Positions 23,837 to 31,746 of a DNA stretch of 39,492 nucleotides are shown piece after piece; position 1 is the first letter of the stretch, and each line of letters starts with the position of its first letter. This DNA comes from DAOVVL01 sp965603095 (GTDB lineage: Bacteria > Pseudomonadota > Alphaproteobacteria > Rhodospirillales > Magnetovibrionaceae): the NCBI GenBank assembly GCA_965603095.1, contig CBFDBQ010000014.1, positions 1 to 39,492 on the forward strand. The letters are read 5' to 3'. The notes under the pieces were generated by a model that saw only the letters and a program-made list of their open reading frames with translations, searched no databases and was not told where the DNA came from. Both the position numbers and the translations under genes were made by a program.

Positions 23837-25006
23837 ATGGATATTCACGAATACCAAGCTAAAGAATTATTATCGGGATTTGGCGTGCCAATTCCCAGCG
23901 GCGGGCTTGCCCGAACACCGGGCGAGGCGGCATACCGCGCCACCGAAATTGGTGGCGAACGTTGGGTGGTAAAAGCACAAGTCCATTCCGGCGCGCGCGG
24001 CAAAGCGGGCGGCATCAAACTCTGCACGGACGAAAAAGAAATATGGGACGCGGCCGAAGAAATTCTTGGCGGTACATTAGTTACAACCCAAACTGGCCCG
24101 CGCGGACGCGAGGTTCATTCAGTTTGGGTTGAGCAAGCCCACGATATTGAGCGCGAAATATATCTTGGTTTTGTTCTTAACCGTTCAACCCAACGGGTAA
24201 TGGTTGTGGCATCCAGCGCTGGTGGTATGGATATTGAGGAAATATCCGAAAATGACCCGGATTCAATGATTAGGGTAAACATAGAACCAGCCGTTGGCAT
24301 GCAAGATTTTCAGGCTCGCAATATTGCTTTTGGTCTGGGTATCCCGGCCAAGTTAATCAGTAAAACCGTCAAAACAATCCTTGGTTGCTATCGCGCCTTT
24401 CGTGACCTTGATGCAACCATGGTGGAAATAAATCCATTGGTCATAACCAAAGGCGGCGCATTGTTGGCGCTTGATTCAAAAATGACCTTTGATGATAACG
24501 CGCTTTTTCGCCGCGTAGCCATTGGCGAACTGCGTGACCGCACCCAAGAAGACCCACGCGAAACATTGGCCGCCGACCACGGTTTAAGTTACGTCGGATT
24601 GGATGGAAACATCGGCTGTATAATTAATGGTGCCGGGTTAGCCATGGCAACCATGGATATGATTAAACTAGCGGGCGGCGAGCCAGCAAACTTTTTAGAT
24701 ATTGGCGGCGGCGCATCGCCAGAACGGGTCGCCAAGGCTTTTTCGGTTGTGCTGTCTGATGCCAAAGTCGATGCCATACTCATAAATATTTTTGCAGGCA
24801 TCAACAGGTGCGACTGGGTTGCCGAAGGCATTGTGCAGGCATTCAAAGAAGTGGGAGTAAAAGTCCCACTGGTGGCGCGTTTATCAGGCACCAATGTTAA
24901 TGAAGGTCGCAAAATATTAGAAGATAGCGGCCTGCCCATAATTACCGCTACCACATTGGTCGAGGCCGCTGACAAAGCTGTAGCCACGCTAAAATCTTTA
25001 AGATAG
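23837..25006 (+). CDS. mtkA: Malate-CoA ligase subunit beta (malate thiokinase)
   Basis: A 389-residue ATP-grasp subunit of the succinyl-CoA synthetase superfamily. It begins Met-Asp-Ile-His-Glu-Tyr-Gln-Ala-Lys-Glu-Leu-Leu, has the nucleotide-site Lys-Ala-Gln-Val-His-Ser-Gly-Ala-Arg-Gly-Lys, then Glu-Ile-Asn-Pro-Leu-Val and Leu-Asp-Ser-Lys-Met-Thr-Phe-Asp-Asp-Asn-Ala. Phrases such as Arg-Asn-Ile-Ala-Phe-Gly-Leu and Gly-Ile-Asn-Arg-Cys-Asp-Trp-Val-Ala-Glu-Gly agree with MtkA of Methylorubrum as I remember it, rather than SucC. It activates malate to malyl-CoA with ATP. The frame opens 45 bases earlier, but ATG 23837 matches the family start and has GGGAAG upstream. Confidence 0.82.
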   Translation: MDIHEYQAKELLSGFGVPIPSGGLARTPGEAAYRATEIGGERWVVKAQVHSGARGKAGGIKLCTDEKEIWDAAEEILGGTLVTTQTGPRGREVHSVWVEQAHDIEREIYLGFVLNRSTQRVMVVASSAGGMDIEEISENDPDSMIRVNIEPAVGMQDFQARNIAFGLGIPAKLISKTVKTILGCYRAFRDLDATMVEINPLVITKGGALLALDSKMTFDDNALFRRVAIGELRDRTQEDPRETLAADHGLSYVGLDGNIGCIINGAGLAMATMDMIKLAGGEPANFLDIGGGASPERVAKAFSVVLSDAKVDAILINIFAGINRCDWVAEGIVQAFKEVGVKVPLVARLSGTNVNEGRKILEDSGLPIITATTLVEAADKAVATLKSLR

Positions 25007-25016
25007 GGGATAAAAA

Positions 25017-25901
25017 ATGACAATTCTTTTAAATGAAAAAACCCCGGTAATAGTTCAGGGAATAACCGGACGGATTGGATCGTTTCACACCAAGGAAATG
25101 GTTGAGTATGGAACCAATGTGGTCGGTGGCGTAACGCCTGGCAAAGGCGGTACCACCCACGAAGGTGTTCCGGTTTTTAATTCGGTCAGTGATGCGGTTG
25201 CCGCCACCGGGGCCGAGGCCAGTTGTATTTTTGTTCCACCACCTTATGCGGCTGATTCAGTAATGGAAGCGGCATCTGCTGGGATAAAGTTTTGCGTAAA
25301 TATTGTTGACGGCATTCCGGCCCAAGACATGATCAGGGTAAAGCGTTATTTGTCACGCTATCCAGAAGAACGCCGCATGTTAATGGCCGGGCCAAATTGC
25401 GCTGGCGTCATATCACCGGGCAAGGCAATGATGGGAATTATGCCGGGCCATATTTACAAACAGGGCAGGGTTGGCGTTATTGGCCGTTCGGGCACGTTAG
25501 GTTACGAAGCCGCCGCCCAGATGAGCGAGCTTGGCATCGGTATTTCCACCAGCGTTGGTATTGGCGGTGACCCCATCAATGGCAGTTCGTTCAAGGAAAT
25601 ACTAAAACTGTTTGAAACAGATGATGAAACCGATGCAATTTTGATGATTGGTGAAATCGGTGGCCCACAAGAAGCCGAAGCGGCCGAATATGTTTCCAAG
25701 GAAATGTCAAAACCGGTAGCGGCATACATTGCTGGCTTAACCGCACCAAAGGGTCGCACCATGGGCCATGCCGGGGCAATCGTTACAACCGTTGGCGAAA
25801 GCGCAGAAGAAAAAGTTGAGATGTTAAAAGATGCCGGCGTAATCGTCGCACCCAATCCGGGTGTATTGGGCACGACGGTTGCGACAATGATTGGGGCCTA
25901 A
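25017..25901 (+). CDS. mtkB: Malate-CoA ligase subunit alpha (malate thiokinase)
   Basis: A 294-residue CoA-binding subunit carrying the phosphohistidine His251 in Met-Gly-His-Ala-Gly-Ala-Ile. The N-terminal CoA site reads Val-Gln-Gly-Ile-Thr-Gly-Arg-Ile-Gly, and the signature Pro-Asn-Cys-Ala-Gly-Val-Ile-Ser-Pro-Gly-Lys lies at 126-136. Ile-Pro-Ala-Gln-Asp-Met-Ile-Arg-Val-Lys-Arg-Tyr-Leu and Gly-Ile-Met-Pro-Gly-His-Ile-Tyr match MtkB more than SucD. It follows mtkA after 10 bases with AGGGGA at the start. No malyl-CoA lyase or serine-cycle gene is in the window, so the pathway must be completed elsewhere. Confidence 0.82.
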   Translation: MTILLNEKTPVIVQGITGRIGSFHTKEMVEYGTNVVGGVTPGKGGTTHEGVPVFNSVSDAVAATGAEASCIFVPPPYAADSVMEAASAGIKFCVNIVDGIPAQDMIRVKRYLSRYPEERRMLMAGPNCAGVISPGKAMMGIMPGHIYKQGRVGVIGRSGTLGYEAAAQMSELGIGISTSVGIGGDPINGSSFKEILKLFETDDETDAILMIGEIGGPQEAEAAEYVSKEMSKPVAAYIAGLTAPKGRTMGHAGAIVTTVGESAEEKVEMLKDAGVIVAPNPGVLGTTVATMIGA

Positions 25902-25908
25902 AGGTTAT

Positions 25909-26808
25909 TTAAACTCCGTTTACGGGTATTTTTAAATAGCTTACGCCGTTTGATTCTGCTTTTGGCATTTTGCCTGCGCGCATGTTTACCTGTACCGAAG
26001 GCAAAATAAGAACGGGCATGTTTAATGCCTTGTCCTTAATTATGCGCATTTTTACAAAATCCTCCAGCTGTTCTTTTCGTTCCAGGTCTTTGGAAACGTT
26101 TTCGTTGATGTGAACGTTTTTGGATTTTTGTTCGGCAATGGTTGATTCCCATGCATGTTCATCACGCCCTTCGGCCAGATAGTCGTGGCAGGTAAATACG
26201 CGGGTATCGCCGGGCAGTTCAAGAATGCGGTTGATGGATTTATAAAGAGTTTGTGCATCACCACCGGGGAAATCACAGCGCGCTGTGCCGAAATCTGGCA
26301 TGAACATAGTATCGCCAATGAACACCGCATCGCCAAATATATATGTTACGCAAGCTGGTGTATGGCCGGGGGTTTCCATTACGGAACCCTCCATATTGCC
26401 AAGTTTTATTATATCACCTTCGCCAAGCAACACATCAAATTGCGAACCATCGGCGGTAAAGCTTTCGCCCTCGTTAAATAGGCCTTTGAATACTTCTTGC
26501 ACCAATGGAACCTTGGCGCCAATGGCGATTTTACCGCCCAGCTTTTCCTTTATATAAGGCGCTGCGGTTATATGGTCGGCATGGACGTGGGTTTCTAAAA
26601 TCCATTCAATCTTTAGGCCCTCGGCCTGAACATAGGCAATTACCTGGTCGGCTGATTTGGTGCTGGTGCGCCCTGATTTGGGGTCATAATCTAAAACTGG
26701 GTCGATGATTGCGGTAGATTTGGAAGCGGAATCGCTCACCAGATAGGTAACGGTATAGGTATCTGGGTCAAAAAACGCCTTTACGGTTGGTATGGTTGTA
26801 TTGCTCAT
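25909..26808 (-). CDS. MBL-fold persulfide dioxygenase-like hydrolase (Blh/ETHE1 type)
   Basis: A 299-residue soluble metallo-beta-lactamase-fold protein. The metal motif His74-Val-His76-Ala-Asp78-His79 is followed by His149 (Pro-Gly-His-Thr-Pro), Asp166 and His208 (Cys-His-Asp-Tyr). An Arg-Cys-Asp-Phe-Pro-Gly-Gly segment at 177-183 matches the iron-dependent persulfide dioxygenase branch that makes sulfite from glutathione persulfide. It is longer than glyoxalase II and ends in the C-terminal extension seen in Blh proteins. Its stop faces mtkB 7 bases away. It is divergent from a rhodanese gene, a common partner. Confidence 0.85.
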   Translation of the reverse strand: MSNTTIPTVKAFFDPDTYTVTYLVSDSASKSTAIIDPVLDYDPKSGRTSTKSADQVIAYVQAEGLKIEWILETHVHADHITAAPYIKEKLGGKIAIGAKVPLVQEVFKGLFNEGESFTADGSQFDVLLGEGDIIKLGNMEGSVMETPGHTPACVTYIFGDAVFIGDTMFMPDFGTARCDFPGGDAQTLYKSINRILELPGDTRVFTCHDYLAEGRDEHAWESTIAEQKSKNVHINENVSKDLERKEQLEDFVKMRIIKDKALNMPVLILPSVQVNMRAGKMPKAESNGVSYLKIPVNGV

Positions 26809-26899
26809 GTAGCTAATTCCTTGAAAATACAGTATTTTTCTGAAATCACGTCTGTTTTACCATATAGACGACATTCATGCTTGCAATATTAGATAATAC

Positions 26900-26911
26900 T
26901 TATATATATAA
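26900..26911. promoter_or_regulatory. AT-rich palindrome between the hydrolase and rhodanese genes
   Basis: A perfect 12-base palindrome, TTATATATATAA, lies in the 176-base divergent region. In other alphaproteobacteria such pairs are controlled by the sulfide/persulfide-sensing repressor BigR, which binds AT-rich symmetric sites. No bigR gene is here, and binding is a guess. Confidence 0.3.
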
Positions 26912-26984
26912 ATGCAACCCCCGCATAGATATTCGTCTTAACCGGGCCGTAGCAATAGTAATAGTTTATTGGAGAAATAATAAG

Positions 26985-27302
26985 ATGAGCCTTAAAACCA
27001 TCGATCCCCAGACACTTAAAGGCTGGATTACAGAAGGCAAAGCAATTCTTGTAGATGTACGCGAGCCTGGTGAAGTTGCCCGTGAACGCATCCCCGAAGC
27101 CCACCACATGCCACTTTCACAGTTCAACCCTGATGGCCTGCCTGCACACAGCGGCAAGTTTGTGGTTTATCACTGTGCTAGTGGTGGGCGTACCGCCCAG
27201 TTCGGCGCACAACTTGCGTCCGTAACTCAGGCAGCGAACGATGTGTTCCATCTAGCCGGCGGTATCATGAGCTGGAAAATGCAAGGTTACGAGACCGCTT
27301 AA
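26985..27302 (+). CDS. Single-domain rhodanese
   Basis: A 105-residue sulfurtransferase domain. It has Ile-Leu-Val-Asp-Val-Arg-Glu-Pro-Gly-Glu at 21-30, and the active loop Cys64-Ala-Ser-Gly-Gly-Arg-Thr carries the persulfide-forming Cys. GGAG lies 10 bases before ATG 26985; the frame opens 108 bases earlier without a ribosome site. Divergence from the persulfide dioxygenase-like gene suggests a role in moving sulfane sulfur between thiosulfate, glutathione and persulfide. Confidence 0.88.
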   Translation: MSLKTIDPQTLKGWITEGKAILVDVREPGEVARERIPEAHHMPLSQFNPDGLPAHSGKFVVYHCASGGRTAQFGAQLASVTQAANDVFHLAGGIMSWKMQGYETA

Positions 27303-27331
27303 ATAAAGCTTTCGAAATCGGTATTTATTTT

Positions 27332-27386
27332 AAAAACCCGTTCTCTTTAATTTGATAAAAATTAAGGGGGCGGGTTTTTTATTTAT
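27332..27386. terminator. Bidirectional terminator, rhodanese / DUF2478
   Basis: AAAAACCCG (27332-27340) pairs with CGGGTTTTT (27371-27379), with further A-T-rich pairing inside (TTAATTT with AAATTAA). It is followed by T-rich sequence on the plus strand and overlaps the stop codon of the convergent DUF2478 gene. Confidence 0.7.
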
Positions 27387-27903
27387 TCCACCATTCAAGC
27401 ATGGCGTTAATATTGGCTGGAATTATTTCTATATCGCCACCGGTTATATTATTCCATTCGGTTTGATAGCTTTCCGGCAGGGCGATAATGGCCGGGGTGT
27501 CGCTTGCCAATGCCGCCATTATTTCATCTATTAATCCCTCGCCCTTGGCTTCTTGGCGGCCAAATTTTTCAATTACCACAATATCAAAACCACCCGATAG
27601 GGCACGCGTTATGGCACCAGAGCATTCGGCCAGCATTGAAAGCTCCAACATGCAGGTTCCCGCAGGTGTGGTTTTGAGATGAGGCGTTTTTATGGGGATG
27701 CGCTTGCCGCTATCAATTTCAATGGCATCGATGGAACCTAGCTTGCCATCGGTTTTTGAGCTAATTTCCTGAACAATGCCGCCGACCTTTGCGCCAGCAG
27801 ACAACAGCTTGTCTGCAAAGATTGCAAAAAGATCATCATTTGCGGTGCCGCTATTAAACAATACAGCTACATTTTTGCCAGGATTTTTGACAGGGTTATT
27901 CAT
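27379..27903 (-). CDS. DUF2478 domain protein
   Basis: A 174-residue soluble protein. The segment Asp-Ile-Val-Val-Ile-Glu-Lys-Phe-Gly-Arg-Gln-Glu-Ala-Lys-Gly-Glu-Gly and the later Ile-Ile-Ala-Leu-Pro-Glu match DUF2478, a P-loop-like fold without an obvious Walker A. The region around Gly-Ile-Val-Gln-Glu-Ile (42-47) also fits. The family is often near molybdenum metabolism genes, which may be relevant since a molybdoenzyme operon lies at the right edge, 9 kb away. No ribosome site is seen before ATG 27903. Confidence 0.7.
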   Translation of the reverse strand: MNNPVKNPGKNVAVLFNSGTANDDLFAIFADKLLSAGAKVGGIVQEISSKTDGKLGSIDAIEIDSGKRIPIKTPHLKTTPAGTCMLELSMLAECSGAITRALSGGFDIVVIEKFGRQEAKGEGLIDEIMAALASDTPAIIALPESYQTEWNNITGGDIEIIPANINAMLEWWNK

Positions 27904-27930
27904 AATTTAAATAAATACACCCGGGCAGGT

Positions 27931-28788
27931 TCAATCGCAAGCAGGGGCAGGGTTATTTAATTCTTTGCTTGCCTCAAGCCCCCAATTTCCTGCGTCATAA
28001 TCAAAAGAATTATAATCCGGCAATAAATCAATGTTGGTTATTTTTTCTAAAAAATCTATGCCAACAATATAATCAGAAACAATAATGCTATTATCAATTT
28101 TATTGTCATTGGGTATTAGCATGGCAATAACTTAATAGTTGCCATATTTTTTTCCTATCAGCACCCTGTAAAAACAAGACGGAACCGTAACTCCCATATT
28201 TTTACTGTGGGGGTGAGCCCCGGTTACGCCGGCAATAATCCACACTTCATCAAATACCCTATTTTTTATTTTTGTACGCGGAATCTGTTCGACCTTGCGC
28301 CATCCTAAACGGTTGAATTTTGGAAATTGTGGAACGATTGATGAAAACAAAAATGTAGATTTGTATGCTTTCGCATCAAGCTTCATATCTTCGGCTTTTA
28401 TTAAATGCCCACGGTCAAATCCACTATTCCTGTATGATGCCCTTGTTGCTTGGAATGTTTCATTTCTGCTATTGAAAATACTGCTATCCGGAGAAAACCA
28501 ATTGTTTTTTCTTTTGATGGCAGGTGTCGCTATAACCATTTCCGGTGTCAGTCGATATGCGACAAAATCGGCTGTACGGCGTTCTTTATTAAATGAAACC
28601 GCAAATTTAATTTTATCGCCTTTGCATAGGCTGATAATTTGCTTTGCATGGTTTGTGTATTTTGGGGCCTGACTTTTGGCAAAGGCTACCTTGCACCCGA
28701 CAAAATCCATAGCACCATTTGCAGGAATGCCCTGAATTATGGCGTAAACAAAAATAGCCGTTAGCGTTAGATAGCGCATTAATTTCAT
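27931..28788 (-). pseudogene. DNA/RNA non-specific endonuclease with internal stop
   Basis: The first part (28788-28132, 218 codons) has a signal peptide (about residues 1-26) and the ββα-metal nuclease motif Asp-Arg-Gly-His at 125-128. It also has Pro-Gln followed by Asn159 and Glu167, the other active-site positions of Serratia-type nucleases. The Asn expected nine residues before Asn159 is Ser150. After Lys-Lys-Tyr-Gly-Asn-Tyr comes TAA (28134-28132). The same frame then stays open for 66 codons from 28131, with Ala-Met-Leu-Ile-Pro-Asn, a normal continuation of the family. So one in-frame nonsense codon splits the gene. Confidence 0.75.
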
Positions 28789-28984
28789 ATTGGGGGCCGC
28801 GGTCAGTATTTCAACAATACCACGAAACTATAATAAAATACTCTTAATAAGTGTATAAAATATACATACTAAAATATGCTGTGCCAATGCCGCCAGGTGG
28901 CCGCAGGTGAATATGGCGCTGTTTCAGGTGCTTATCGGTGCTATAAGTGGCTGTGAAAACACCAAAACCGGAAAGCCAGCCCCC

Positions 28985-29806
28985 ATGAAGAAAGCAAAAC
29001 CGCCCAAAAAAAATGAAGCCGTTAACGTTAATATGGCCTCAACCGATAAGGATTTTGCCAATGCAGATGACACCCAGCTTTTGCCCGGGCTTTACGTTAT
29101 TGCTACCCCCATTGGCAACATGGAAGACATTACCTATCGGGCGGTGAGGATGCTTAAATCTGTCGATGCGCTGGCAACCGAAGACACTCGGGTTACATCA
29201 AAATTGTTGTTGCGTTACGGAATTGCTAAACCAAATCCAACATTTTCATGTTTTGAACACAATGAATCCCGTGCGGTGACGCGTATTCGCTCGCTGGTTG
29301 ATGATGGCAAAGCGGTTGGGTTGGTATCCGATGCTGGGTTGCCCGGCATTTCCGACCCCGGCTTTAAGGTAATTAGTACATTATTAGAAGAAGGTATCCA
29401 TGTAGAGGTAATGCCCGGTGCCAATGCCGCAACGTCTGCGTTGGTGGCATCAGGTCTGGGGACAGCTAGTTTTACATTTTTAGGGTTTCCGTCCCGCAAA
29501 AGCGGAAAACGCAAAAGCCAACTAGAGGCCGAACGTGAAAGCCCGCACACAATAGTTTTATATGAAAGCCCGCACCGTATAGGGGCATTTTTGCAAGACG
29601 CGTTTGATGTTTTGGGTGACCGCAAGGCCGTGGTAGCAATGGAGCTAACAAAAAAGTTTGAACGCTTTAGTCGCGGAACGCTTTCCTATCTGGCCGAAAT
29701 ATTTGCAGATGAAAAACCAAAAGGTGAAATAACCGTAATTATCGAAGGCATGGCTCGCGCCCCTCGCAAAAAAGAAAATAAATACCCAAAAGAAAAAAAT
29801 GGATAA
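28985..29806 (+). CDS. rsmI: 16S rRNA 2'-O-ribose C1402 methyltransferase
   Basis: A tetrapyrrole-methylase-fold SAM enzyme that modifies C1402 in the decoding centre. The core begins Leu-Tyr-Val-Ile-Ala-Thr-Pro-Ile-Gly-Asn-Met-Glu-Asp-Ile-Thr and continues with Glu-Asp-Thr-Arg and Val-Ser-Asp-Ala-Gly-Leu-Pro-Gly-Ile-Ser-Asp-Pro-Gly, then Tyr-Glu-Ser-Pro-His-Arg. Start is uncertain: ATG 28985 has GGAAAG 9 bases before it, while GTG 28907 and ATG 29033 are also in frame. From 28985 the product is 273 residues, about normal. Divergent from the broken nuclease gene; a palindrome TGTATA-AAA-TATACA (28852-28866) lies between. Confidence 0.9.
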   Translation: MKKAKPPKKNEAVNVNMASTDKDFANADDTQLLPGLYVIATPIGNMEDITYRAVRMLKSVDALATEDTRVTSKLLLRYGIAKPNPTFSCFEHNESRAVTRIRSLVDDGKAVGLVSDAGLPGISDPGFKVISTLLEEGIHVEVMPGANAATSALVASGLGTASFTFLGFPSRKSGKRKSQLEAERESPHTIVLYESPHRIGAFLQDAFDVLGDRKAVVAMELTKKFERFSRGTLSYLAEIFADEKPKGEITVIIEGMARAPRKKENKYPKEKNG

Positions 29807-29809
29807 CTG

Positions 29810-30793
29810 ATGGCTGGACATAAAATATCAAAAGGCGGGCCATCAAAGGGTGGGGCAGAGCAAAAGCGAAGAATTTTCCTAAATCGAATTGCGAAAATCT
29901 TTTCGGTTTCTGTTCCAAGGGCTGAAAAGATTGTATCCATAAAATTAAAAAGCTCTATTCGCATAAACCGTCTTTCACCAATGACTGTTGATGAAATAAT
30001 TTCAAAACTAAATGAATTGGGCCCTGAGCTTGAACCCATATCATGGTGCGATGATGCTTATTTTCTTAAAAGTGAAAAGGGAATATTGGCCGAAAGCGAA
30101 CTATTCAAAGGCGGTCATGTTTACATTCAAAATGCATCAAGCCTTATCCCTGCATTGGTGATGAGCCCAGAACCGGGTGAACAGTTGCTTGATTTATGCG
30201 CCGCCCCCGGTGGCAAGTCGGCCCATATGGCGGCCATATCCGCCAGCGCCGGTGCGCCTGCTGATATATGGGCGAACGACGCCCTCAGGGTAAAAAAATT
30301 AGAAGACGTTTTAACAATCTTTCACGTACCAAATGTTCACCTAAGCGCCCATCAGGGTCAATTCATTGACCGCAGCTTTGATGCCCAGTTTGACCGCATT
30401 TTGTTAGATGCCCAATGTTCGGGCGAGGGGATGTACAACCTATCGCGATCAGACGCATTAAAACATTGGAGTTTAGACCGGGTGCAAAAAATGGCATACC
30501 TGCAACAAAAAATGCTTAGCTCTGCGTGGAAAGTATTAAAACCGGGCGGGGTGTTGGTTTATTCCACCTGCACCTATGGCCCGGAAGAAAACGAAGCCCC
30601 CATAAGCCGACATTTAAAACACAATCCAGATGCCAGTATAGAATTTGTTGATTTAAATATTGGCGGACGTATGCATGGTCTTAAATCATGGGATGGAACG
30701 CAATTTCACCCAGATATTAAAGACGCCATACGCGTAATGCCATCCGAACATATGGAAGGTTTTTTTGTTTGCCGCCTTCGCAAAGCTGTTTAA
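29810..30793 (+). CDS. RsmB/NOP2-family RNA m5C methyltransferase
   Basis: A 327-residue enzyme. The SAM site is Asp-Leu-Cys-Ala-Ala-Pro-Gly-Gly-Lys-Ser (128-137), motif IV is Asp200-Ala-Gln202-Cys203, and the catalytic Cys254 is in Tyr-Ser-Thr-Cys-Thr-Tyr. Motif IV normally reads Asp-Ala-Pro-Cys; Gln replaces Pro here. It is shorter than RsmB (about 430) and lacks the NusB-like N-terminal domain, so it is closer to the NOP2/RsmF-like core. It starts 3 bases after rsmI, in keeping with a pair of rRNA modification enzymes. Its stop overlaps the convergent UbiA gene by 4 bases. Confidence 0.85.
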   Translation: MAGHKISKGGPSKGGAEQKRRIFLNRIAKIFSVSVPRAEKIVSIKLKSSIRINRLSPMTVDEIISKLNELGPELEPISWCDDAYFLKSEKGILAESELFKGGHVYIQNASSLIPALVMSPEPGEQLLDLCAAPGGKSAHMAAISASAGAPADIWANDALRVKKLEDVLTIFHVPNVHLSAHQGQFIDRSFDAQFDRILLDAQCSGEGMYNLSRSDALKHWSLDRVQKMAYLQQKMLSSAWKVLKPGGVLVYSTCTYGPEENEAPISRHLKHNPDASIEFVDLNIGGRMHGLKSWDGTQFHPDIKDAIRVMPSEHMEGFFVCRLRKAV

Positions 30794-31734
30794 ACAATAA
30801 CAAATCCTGCTAGCCACAATGAACCAAGCGCATGAATAGCAAGGGTTGTTTTTATGGCCATGGCCATGTCTTTGCTGTTTGTGGGTGCGCTAATTATAAA
30901 TGCGCTTTTAAGCGCCCCGGCCATAATTGCTAAGGGCAGTAGCAAAGAAATACCCGGCAATAATTGTTGGTAAACCATAAATCCGATTAGCAAAAATGCC
31001 AGCAGGTGCAACCCAAAATATAATATGGCGGTATTTTTATGCCCCAGCCTGACCGCCAGTGTGCGCTTGCCCGATGCGCCGTCGGCATCCATATCGGGAA
31101 CTTCGTTCGCAATAAGCACTAGTGCCACCCACAAACCGATAATTGCTGAAAATATAAATCCATCAATACTAACACCTGATCCTTGTAGCCATGCCGCACC
31201 CATTACGGGCAGGGGGCCAAAGCCAATTCCCACTGCAATCTCGCCCCAACCCCGCGCTGAAAGTGCTAGCGGTGGTGCTGAATAGGCGATGCCAAGCAAC
31301 ACCCCGCCAGTTCCCAATGCGATTATCATCCAACCTTTTATGGCGGCCAGCCACAACCCAACAACCAATGACAGCAATAACAATGCCCAGCCAAGGCATG
31401 CCATTTGAGATGCATTCATAATTTCGTTTTGAATAAAGCGCGAACCACCGGTAAAGGGAAATATCCGACCATCATTTATGCGGTCAGTTCCATTTTTGTC
31501 ATCATAAACATCGTTGAGAACATTTATCCCACCATGCGCCAGCGCGGTTGCCGCAAGTGCCAACAAAAATGCATATAAATCAAACGAACCTGTTTGTCCG
31601 TAACCCCACACGGTGCCAGCGATAACTGGAATTATTGAAGCACTTAAAAATGCGGGTCGGGTGGCCATGACCCAGCGTTGCAACATTGTTGCAATGCCCG
31701 GTTGGCAAAGTGCTATTGAGCTTGGTTCGCCCAT
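30790..31734 (-). CDS. UbiA-family prenyltransferase (MenA-like)
   Basis: A 314-residue inner-membrane enzyme with about nine helices. The two Asp-rich prenyl-diphosphate/Mg motifs are present: Asn74-Asp-Val-Tyr-Asp78 to Asp84, and Asn210-Glu-Val-Pro-Asp214-Met-Asp216-Ala-Asp218. The spacing and the Gly-Gly-Ser-Arg between them resemble 1,4-dihydroxy-2-naphthoate prenyltransferases, so a quinone role is likely, but UbiA-family substrates are hard to tell apart. Co-directional with proS, 12 bases downstream; AAAGG precedes the ATG. Confidence 0.85.
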   Translation of the reverse strand: MGEPSSIALCQPGIATMLQRWVMATRPAFLSASIIPVIAGTVWGYGQTGSFDLYAFLLALAATALAHGGINVLNDVYDDKNGTDRINDGRIFPFTGGSRFIQNEIMNASQMACLGWALLLLSLVVGLWLAAIKGWMIIALGTGGVLLGIAYSAPPLALSARGWGEIAVGIGFGPLPVMGAAWLQGSGVSIDGFIFSAIIGLWVALVLIANEVPDMDADGASGKRTLAVRLGHKNTAILYFGLHLLAFLLIGFMVYQQLLPGISLLLPLAIMAGALKSAFIISAPTNSKDMAMAIKTTLAIHALGSLWLAGFVIV

Positions 31735-31746
31735 AACTGCGTACCT

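Noticed and set aside
28123..28140. Recoded or suppressed UAA in the nuclease gene
   Set aside because: Many genes in the window end in TAA as a normal stop, and no recoding element was seen; a nonsense mutation or sequence error is simpler.
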